From Halobacteriales archaeon QH_8_67_36 (lineage in GTDB: Archaea > Halobacteriota > Halobacteria > Halobacteriales > Haloarculaceae): a DNA stretch of 26,170 nt. Shown here in pieces: positions 20,964 through 26,170 of this stretch. The number at the start of each line of letters is the position of its first letter. Position 1 is the stretch's first letter. A program made the position numbers and the translations under genes. Below the pieces are notes generated by a model. That model did no database searches. It had not been told where the DNA came from and was given only the letters and a program-made list of their open reading frames with translations. The stretch covers positions 1-26,170 of the forward strand of contig PXQZ01000001.1 of the NCBI GenBank assembly GCA_003021755.1, given 5' to 3'.

Positions 20964-22238
20964 CTACTCGCGTCGCCGGGCGAGTCGCCATGCCCCCAGT
21001 CCGACCGCCGCCACCGCTGCCGCGACGCCGAACCCGTCGCCGGCCGTCCCAAAGACGCCATCGTCAGCCGTCGACGGCGTCGTTGCGGAGGCGTCCGCGG
21101 CCGGGTCGGGGAACGTGTAGACGCCGGGCGTGACGCCGTCGCCGCCCAGCGCCGTCGTGTTCGACGCGAGAAAGCAGCCCGCGCCCCGCTGTGCGGTCCA
21201 GAAGGAGGTCGTCGACGCATCGCGCCACCGAAATATCTCGCGCGGGTCGCCCGGGTCGCGCACGTCGTGGACCCGCACGCCGCCGTTGTACCACGCCGAG
21301 TAGCACCGGCCGCCGGTGAGTTCGAAGTTGTGCGCCGTCGTCAACACGCCGCCCCGCGACGGGTCGCTCGACGGCGGCGGGTCGATGGTCGCGAGCAAGT
21401 CGGGCGAGGTGGGGTCGCTGATGTCGAACAGTTCGATGCCGCTCGGCCCGCCGCTGCCGTCGCCGCCGCTGTCCCAGGACTCCCCGCCGACGGCGAGCAG
21501 TTCGGCGGCCCCGTCGACCGTGACGAAGTGGTCGTTGCCCGGCGGTTCGGTGCGCTCGGTCCGCGGGTCGTCGACGGCCGCCAGATCGGCCCGGTCCCGG
21601 CCACGGACCCGGGCGACCAGCGAGATATCGGCCGGGTCGCTCACGTCGAGAATCCACGTCCCGGCGTCCCAGTAGGCCAGATAGGCACGCTCGCCCTGCA
21701 CCCACACGTCGTGGAGCGAGCGCAGGGCGGGGTGGACATCGGCCCACCGGTCGTCGGCGTCGAGCAGCGACCACGACCCGACCTCCGCGCCGGTTTCGGT
21801 GTCGACGACGACCAGCGGGCTGTCGGCGCGGCCGTTCGCGGTGACGTAGACGTAACGCCCGTCGAAATCGCAGTTGTGGACCCGCGTGTCGAGTTCGACG
21901 GCGGCGACGCGCTCCGGGTTCCGGCGATCGCTCACGTCGAAGACGACGACGCCGTGGGCGCCGCTCTCGACGGGGTTGGCGGGTCCGGCCACGAGCAGGC
22001 GGCCGTCGGCGACGGCGAGGTCCTGGACGACCCGCATCGGCCCGTCGGCGCTGTCGGCGAGCAGGTCGGTCCGCTCGGCCAGCAGCCGCGGCTCGCTCGG
22101 CGAGACGGCGTCGACGACCGTCGGGGTGGTGGCCGGCGTCGACCCGTCGTCGGTGGGGAGGGGATGGGCGCCCGCGGTGCCGGCGGCACCGGCGGTGCCC
22201 GCGAGGCCGAGCGAGCGGAGGAGGGTGCGGCGGCGCAT
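20964..22238 (-). CDS. Exported LVIVD-repeat beta-propeller protein
   Basis: 424 aa. N-terminal twin-arginine signal RRRTLLRSLGLAGTAG (2-17) with an Ala/Gly hydrophobic core. The body is a set of LVIVD-type repeats, recognisable by their D-x-SDP-like turns: VVVFDVSDRRNP (97-108), WILDVSDPADI (195-205), IELFDISDPTSP (268-279) and VRVHDVRDPGDP (321-332), expected to fold as a beta-propeller. A Thr/Ser/Asp-rich stretch leads to DGFG (401-404), a hydrophobic helix and RRR, a PGF-CTERM-like archaeosortase signal with Asp where Pro is usual. The protein is therefore probably exported by Tat and anchored at the cell surface. LVIVD proteins have no established enzymatic function; adhesion or ligand binding is possible. 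Confidence 0.88.
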   Translation of the reverse strand: MRRRTLLRSLGLAGTAGAAGTAGAHPLPTDDGSTPATTPTVVDAVSPSEPRLLAERTDLLADSADGPMRVVQDLAVADGRLLVAGPANPVESGAHGVVVFDVSDRRNPERVAAVELDTRVHNCDFDGRYVYVTANGRADSPLVVVDTETGAEVGSWSLLDADDRWADVHPALRSLHDVWVQGERAYLAYWDAGTWILDVSDPADISLVARVRGRDRADLAAVDDPRTERTEPPGNDHFVTVDGAAELLAVGGESWDSGGDGSGGPSGIELFDISDPTSPDLLATIDPPPSSDPSRGGVLTTAHNFELTGGRCYSAWYNGGVRVHDVRDPGDPREIFRWRDASTTSFWTAQRGAGCFLASNTTALGGDGVTPGVYTFPDPAADASATTPSTADDGVFGTAGDGFGVAAAVAAVGLGAWRLARRRE

Positions 22239-22361
22239 ACCGGCCGGTGGGGAGCGACGGCAAGAAGGGTTGCGGTGGCGTCGTACGGACCGCTGTCGGT
22301 CAGTTCCGGACGTCGTCGGCGCGCGGTCGGCAACGTCGCGATCCGGCTACAGCACTCCGAG

Positions 22362-22943
22362 TCAGTTCCCCTGGATGGCGTCGATGACCATCGCCGCGGC
22401 GATGATGGCCTCCTTCGGGACGGAACTGGCGTCGTCGATGGTTATCTCGTAGCGGTCCTTCAACGAGAACTGGCCGTCGATGTTGCCCACGTGGCGGCCG
22501 TCGACGTCGGTGATTTCGTACTTGTGGGGAATCCAGCCGCCGAAGGGGACGACGTTGCGGGCGACGGTGACGAGCGCACCCTGGGAGTTTATTTCGGCGA
22601 TTTTGGCCTCCGTGCGGGCGTCGCGGATCCTCCAGGTGTCCTGGAAGATGGAGTAATCGTTGTCGAGGATGACGAGTTCCTCGCCGGTCTGGGCGTCCGA
22701 GAGGACGTAATTGCCGGCCACGTCGAGCATACCGCCGGCCTTGACGGTGAACACCTCGTTGTTGTTGGCGTCGACGAAGGGGAACTCCTCTTTGAGCTTG
22801 AACATCTTCTGTTTCCCTCGGACGACGACGTTGCCGCCCTTGTCCATCGCCTTGTACTTGTTCCGAATCAGGCTCTGTTCGACGACATAATTGTCGTCTG
22901 TCAGCTCGATACCCTGTATGTCGTAGGACCCGTGCTCGCTCAT
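22362..22943 (-). CDS. LURP-one-related / scramblase-like family protein
   Basis: 193 aa, all beta in character. It resembles the LURP-one-related (tubby-like/phospholipid scramblase) fold: a series of strands such as NYVVEQSLIRNKYKAMD (18-34), GKQKMFKLKEEFPFVD, LSDAQTGEELVIL and KYEITDVDGRHVGNIDG, ending in a hydrophobic C-terminal helix (KEAIIAAAMVIDAIQG) that in this superfamily is buried in the barrel. No signal peptide, so it is probably cytoplasmic and possibly membrane-associated. Biochemical function is unknown in archaea. It is 123 bases upstream of the LVIVD gene on the same strand; that gap contains no recognisable element. It is divergent from uvrA with 118 bases between. Confidence 0.85.
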   Translation of the reverse strand: MSEHGSYDIQGIELTDDNYVVEQSLIRNKYKAMDKGGNVVVRGKQKMFKLKEEFPFVDANNNEVFTVKAGGMLDVAGNYVLSDAQTGEELVILDNDYSIFQDTWRIRDARTEAKIAEINSQGALVTVARNVVPFGGWIPHKYEITDVDGRHVGNIDGQFSLKDRYEITIDDASSVPKEAIIAAAMVIDAIQGN

Positions 22944-23061
22944 ACGGCCTTCTCGTCCGGATAGTCACTTGAGAGTTTTCACATGTCCGGGCGCGAGAAA
23001 AACGTGGCCGGCGCGGCCAACCGACAGGGTTTCACGGCTACATTACGTGGAGACGGCATAG

Positions 23062-26000
23062 ATGAGCAGAGACGTCATCGAGGTCACCGGCGCAGAGGAA
23101 CACAACCTCAAGGACGTCGACGTGGAGATTCCACGGGAGGAACTCACCGTCGTCACGGGGCTGTCGGGGTCGGGCAAGTCGTCGCTCGCCTTCGAGACGG
23201 TCTATGCGGAGGGGCAGCGGCGCTACATCGAATCGCTGTCGGCCTACGCCCGGAACTTCCTGGGCCAGATGGACAAACCACAGGTCGAGAACGTCGAGGG
23301 GCTCTCGCCCGCAATCAGTATCGACCAGAAGAACGCAGCGAACAACCCCCGCTCGACGGTGGGCACCGTCACCGAGTTACACGACTACCTCCGACTGCTG
23401 TACGCTCGCGTCGGCGTCCCACACTGTCCCGAGTGTGGCCGCGAGGTCGGCGAGCAGTCGGCGGGGAACATGGTCACCCGGCTGCTGGAACTGCCCGAGG
23501 GCACCCGCGCGAAGCTGTGTGCCCCGGTCGTCCGGGACCAGAAGGGGGCCTTCGAGGACCTCTTCGACGACCTCGTGAGCGAGGGGTACTCCCGGGTGGA
23601 GGTCGACGGCGAGCCGTACGACCTCGCGATGGACCGGCCCGACCTCGACGAGAACTACGACCACACCGTCGACGTGGTGGTCGACCGCGTGAAGGTATCG
23701 ACCGACGCGCGCTCGCGCATCAACGACTCCGTCGAGACCGCACTCGGCGAGGCCGACGGCACGCTGAAAGTCGTCCTGCCGGACCCGCCGGAAGGCGCCG
23801 CCGACGCGCTTGGCGGCGCCACGGCGAGGGCGACGGGCGACCTGGCGAGCGAGGCGCAAAGCGCCTCGGGACAGGCGAACGGGCAGGACCCGCGAGCCAC
23901 CGACGAGCGCCTCGTCGTCGAACTCTCCGAGGACCTCGCCTGCACGCACTGTGGCATCGACATCAGCGAGGTCGAGACCCGCTCCTTCTCGTTCAACTCG
24001 CCGCACGGCGCCTGCCCGGAGTGTGAGGGGCTGGGCGAGACCAAGGAGGTCAGCGAGGAGCTGGTGATTCGGGACACCTCCAAGCCGCTCAAACACGTCT
24101 TCGAGCCCTGGAGCTACGACCGGACTTACTACTCCCGACAATTGGACAACGTCGCCGACCACTTCGGCGTCTCGCTCGACACCCCCTTCGAGGAGCTGGA
24201 CGGGTCGGTTCGACGCCAGTTCCTGTACGGCACCGACGACCTGGTCCACTTCGAGTGGCGGACCAAGAACGGCACCCGCGAGAAGACCGAACGCTTCGAG
24301 GGCGTCATCCCGAACCTCGAACGCCGGCACATCGAGACCGACTCCGACCGCGCACGCGAGCACATCGAGGAGTTCATGGCCACGACCGAGTGTCCCGCCT
24401 GTGAGGGGACCCGACTGAAGGCCGAGTCCCGCGCCGTCCTCGTGGACGGCACCGCCATCACGGAGGTCAACGAACTCTCCATCGGCGACGCGCTCGCCCA
24501 CTTCGAGGGGTTTGAAGCGGACCTCTCGGCCCGCGACAGGAAGATCGCCGAGGAGATTCTCAAGGAGATTCGCGCCCGGCTGGGCTTCATGGAGGAGGTC
24601 GGCCTCGACTACCTGACACTCGACCGCGAGGCCGCCACCCTCTCCGGCGGGGAGAGTCAGCGCATCCGTCTGGCTACCCAGATCGGGTCGGGGCTCGTCG
24701 GCGTCCTCTACGTGCTGGACGAGCCCTCCATCGGGCTCCACCAGCGGGACAACGACAAGCTGCTGAACACCCTCGAAGAGCTTCGCGACCTCGGGAACAC
24801 GCTCATCGTCGTCGAGCACGACACCGAGACGATGCGACGGGCCGACACGGTCATCGACATGGGGCCGGGCCCGGGCAAGCGCGGCGGCGAAGTCGTCGTC
24901 AACGGCCCACAGGAGGCGCTGATGGAGACGGAGGAGTCAGTGACGGGCAAGTACCTCTCGGGCGAGCGGACGATCCCGGTCCCCGAGAAGCGCCGCGAGG
25001 GCGACGGGGACTGCCTCACCGTGCGGGGCGCCCGCCAGCACAACCTCCGCAACCTGGACGTGGCGTTCCCGCTCGGCACGTTCACCGCCATCACGGGCGT
25101 CTCGGGCTCCGGGAAGTCGACGCTGATGCACGACATCCTCTACAAGGGCCTCGTCCGTCGGATGAACGACACGGACGTCAACCCCGGCGAGCACGACGCC
25201 ATCGACGGCATCGAGAACGTCGAGACGGTACGATTGATCGACCAGTCGCCCATCGGCCGCACGCCCCGCTCGAACCCCGCGACCTACACCAACGTCTTCG
25301 ACCACGTCCGCGAACTGTTTGCCGAGACGAACCTCGCCAAACAGCGGGGCTACGAGAAGGGGCGCTTCTCGTTCAACGTCAAGGGCGGCCGGTGTGAGGC
25401 CTGTGGCGGGCAGGGCACCGTCACCATCGACATGAACTTCCTCTCGGACGTGCAGGTCCCCTGCGAGGAGTGCAAGGGCGCCCGTTACAACGACGAGACG
25501 CTCGACGTGACCTACCGAGGCAAGACGATCGCGGACGTACTGGAGATGAGCGTCGAGGAGGCCCACGGTTTCTTCGAGAGCCACAGCGGCCTCCGCCGCC
25601 GGCTCCAGCTATTGAAGGACGTGGGGCTCGACTACATGACGCTCGGCCAGCCATCGACCACGCTCTCCGGTGGTGAGGCCCAGCGCGTGAAACTCGCCGA
25701 AGAGCTAGGAAAGAAAGACTCCGGCGAGACGCTGTATCTGCTGGACGAACCCACGACCGGGCTCCACCCGGAGGACGAGCGCAAACTCATCGACGTGCTC
25801 CATCGGCTGACCGAGGACGGCAACACCGTCGTCGTCATCGAGCACGAACTCGACCTCGTGAAAAACGCCGACCACGTCATCGACCTCGGGCCGGAAGGCG
25901 GCGAACACGGCGGTGACCTCGTCGCCGAGGGGACGCCCGAGGAAGTGGCACGGGCCGAGGAGTCCTACACGGGCCAGTATCTGCGGGACCACCTGCCCGC

Positions 26001-26064
26001 AGTCGACCTCGAAGGGCCCCGGGCCGAGCGGGACCTTGCGAAGCCCGCAGCCGACGACGACTGA
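23062..26064 (+). CDS. uvrA: Excinuclease ABC subunit A (UvrA)
   Basis: 1000 aa, full length. It is the damage-recognition ATPase of bacterial-type nucleotide excision repair, acting with UvrB and UvrC (not in this window). Visible: Walker A1 GLSGSGKS (33-40); zinc module CTHC...CPEC (C294, C297, C318, C321); signature LSGGESQRIRLATQIGS and Walker B VLYVLDEPSIGLHQRD; Walker A2 GVSGSGKST; the C-terminal zinc finger CEACGGQG...CEEC; LSGGEAQRVKLAEEL and LYLLDEPTTGLHPED. Compared with E. coli UvrA, the stretch before the first zinc module is about 30 residues longer (about 242-280), Ala/Gly/Asp-rich, and its DNA contains two perfect palindromes. Start ATG at 23062, because MSRDVIEVTGAEEHNLKDV matches the family N-terminus. 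Confidence 0.98.
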   Translation: MSRDVIEVTGAEEHNLKDVDVEIPREELTVVTGLSGSGKSSLAFETVYAEGQRRYIESLSAYARNFLGQMDKPQVENVEGLSPAISIDQKNAANNPRSTVGTVTELHDYLRLLYARVGVPHCPECGREVGEQSAGNMVTRLLELPEGTRAKLCAPVVRDQKGAFEDLFDDLVSEGYSRVEVDGEPYDLAMDRPDLDENYDHTVDVVVDRVKVSTDARSRINDSVETALGEADGTLKVVLPDPPEGAADALGGATARATGDLASEAQSASGQANGQDPRATDERLVVELSEDLACTHCGIDISEVETRSFSFNSPHGACPECEGLGETKEVSEELVIRDTSKPLKHVFEPWSYDRTYYSRQLDNVADHFGVSLDTPFEELDGSVRRQFLYGTDDLVHFEWRTKNGTREKTERFEGVIPNLERRHIETDSDRAREHIEEFMATTECPACEGTRLKAESRAVLVDGTAITEVNELSIGDALAHFEGFEADLSARDRKIAEEILKEIRARLGFMEEVGLDYLTLDREAATLSGGESQRIRLATQIGSGLVGVLYVLDEPSIGLHQRDNDKLLNTLEELRDLGNTLIVVEHDTETMRRADTVIDMGPGPGKRGGEVVVNGPQEALMETEESVTGKYLSGERTIPVPEKRREGDGDCLTVRGARQHNLRNLDVAFPLGTFTAITGVSGSGKSTLMHDILYKGLVRRMNDTDVNPGEHDAIDGIENVETVRLIDQSPIGRTPRSNPATYTNVFDHVRELFAETNLAKQRGYEKGRFSFNVKGGRCEACGGQGTVTIDMNFLSDVQVPCEECKGARYNDETLDVTYRGKTIADVLEMSVEEAHGFFESHSGLRRRLQLLKDVGLDYMTLGQPSTTLSGGEAQRVKLAEELGKKDSGETLYLLDEPTTGLHPEDERKLIDVLHRLTEDGNTVVVIEHELDLVKNADHVIDLGPEGGEHGGDLVAEGTPEEVARAEESYTGQYLRDHLPAVDLEGPRAERDLAKPAADDD
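23794..23868. repeat. Two perfect palindromes inside the uvrA linker
   Basis: ggcgccgcc (23794-23802) pairs with ggcggcgcc (23812-23820) over a 9-base loop. cgaggcgc-aaa-gcgcctcg (23850-23868) is a perfect 8-bp hairpin. They encode residues about 245-269 (GAADALGGA...ASEAQSASG) in frame, within the extended low-complexity linker before the first zinc module. Confidence 0.7.
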
Positions 26065-26170
26065 GACGGTTCGGTGTCGCGTACTTCCGAATCGTGCCGG
26101 CACAGTCCGTACAAGACTGCGTGGCGGAACAAGTCTGAGACAGTTCGGTTCAACACGCACTCACGAACCA
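26065..26170. other. Non-coding end of the window
   Basis: 106 bases after uvrA. It contains a perfect 10-bp palindrome gtgccggcac (26094-26103) and two similar 16-base stretches beginning ctgagac (26061-26076, which includes the uvrA stop, and 26135-26150; 14 of 16 identical). No gene is supported. Confidence 0.4.

Noticed and set aside
20619..22964. 781-residue plus-strand open frame over the LVIVD and LURP-one genes
   Set aside because: Arg/Val/Gly-rich antisense sequence; the minus strand has a Tat signal, LVIVD repeats and a PGF-like tail.
23377..24819. 480-residue minus-strand open frame inside uvrA
   Set aside because: Shadow of uvrA: no motifs and Val/Gly/Leu/Asp-rich repetitive composition.

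Overview
The window is chromosomal DNA of a halophilic archaeon (class Halobacteria, probably Haloarculaceae). Evidence for this is the high G+C, the Asp/Glu-rich proteins, TATA-like boxes about 26 bases before start codons (leaderless-type genes), twin-arginine signals paired with PGF-CTERM-like tails, and archaeal marker genes (Rli/ABCE1, Sec61beta, archaemetzincin, F420:NADPH oxidoreductase, FAU-1, UPF0146, UbaA). No rRNA, tRNA, CRISPR array, transposase or integrase was recognised.

Layout. 1-5007 (minus strand): ubaA (E1-like enzyme for SAMP conjugation and sulfur transfer), an M32 carboxypeptidase, an exported endonuclease/exonuclease/phosphatase-fold protein and an M20 deacylase/peptidase. 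5110-10150 (plus): a 7TM-PAS-GAF orphan histidine kinase, a NicO/UreH-type metal permease and a PIN-ATPase-KH protein. 10151-10463 is non-coding, with stem-loops and a duplicated gene end. 10464-13700: a zinc-ribbon protein, a winged-helix regulator (minus), an EMC6-like membrane protein coupled to Rli/ABCE1, and a small membrane protein. 13767-15023: an acidic small protein and archaemetzincin (both minus), and UPF0146 (plus). 15024-15421 is non-coding and rich in inverted repeats. 15422-18005 (plus): a HAD hydrolase, npdG and a J-domain/[2Fe-2S] ferredoxin fusion. 18006-19108 holds a stem-loop cluster, a small thioredoxin (minus), Sec61beta (plus) and a structured repeat. 19109-20880: a small haloarchaeal protein translationally coupled to FAU-1. 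20964-22943 (minus): an exported LVIVD-repeat protein and a LURP-one-related protein. 23062-26064 (plus): uvrA.

The genes are mostly core housekeeping: translation and RNA (Rli, FAU-1, PIN-KH), protein export and insertion (Sec61beta, EMC6-like), redox (ferredoxin, thioredoxin, NpdG), proteolysis (M32, M20, AmzA) and DNA repair (UvrA). I do not see a defence island or a new enzyme system. The unusual content is in non-coding structure. (1) Two diverged copies of a roughly 104-114 bp repeat (17079-17182 and 18853-18966) preserve an 11-bp stem through three compensatory base-pair changes, and the second copy is followed by an inverted, internally deleted mini-copy. (2) The last 30 bases of the PIN-ATPase gene, including the stop, are duplicated 148 bp downstream with only silent differences, like the two ends of an element that rebuilt the gene's 3' end. 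(3) Two stem-loop clusters share the core GCGAGCGNAGCGAGC. (4) Two perfect palindromes lie inside an extended linker of uvrA.
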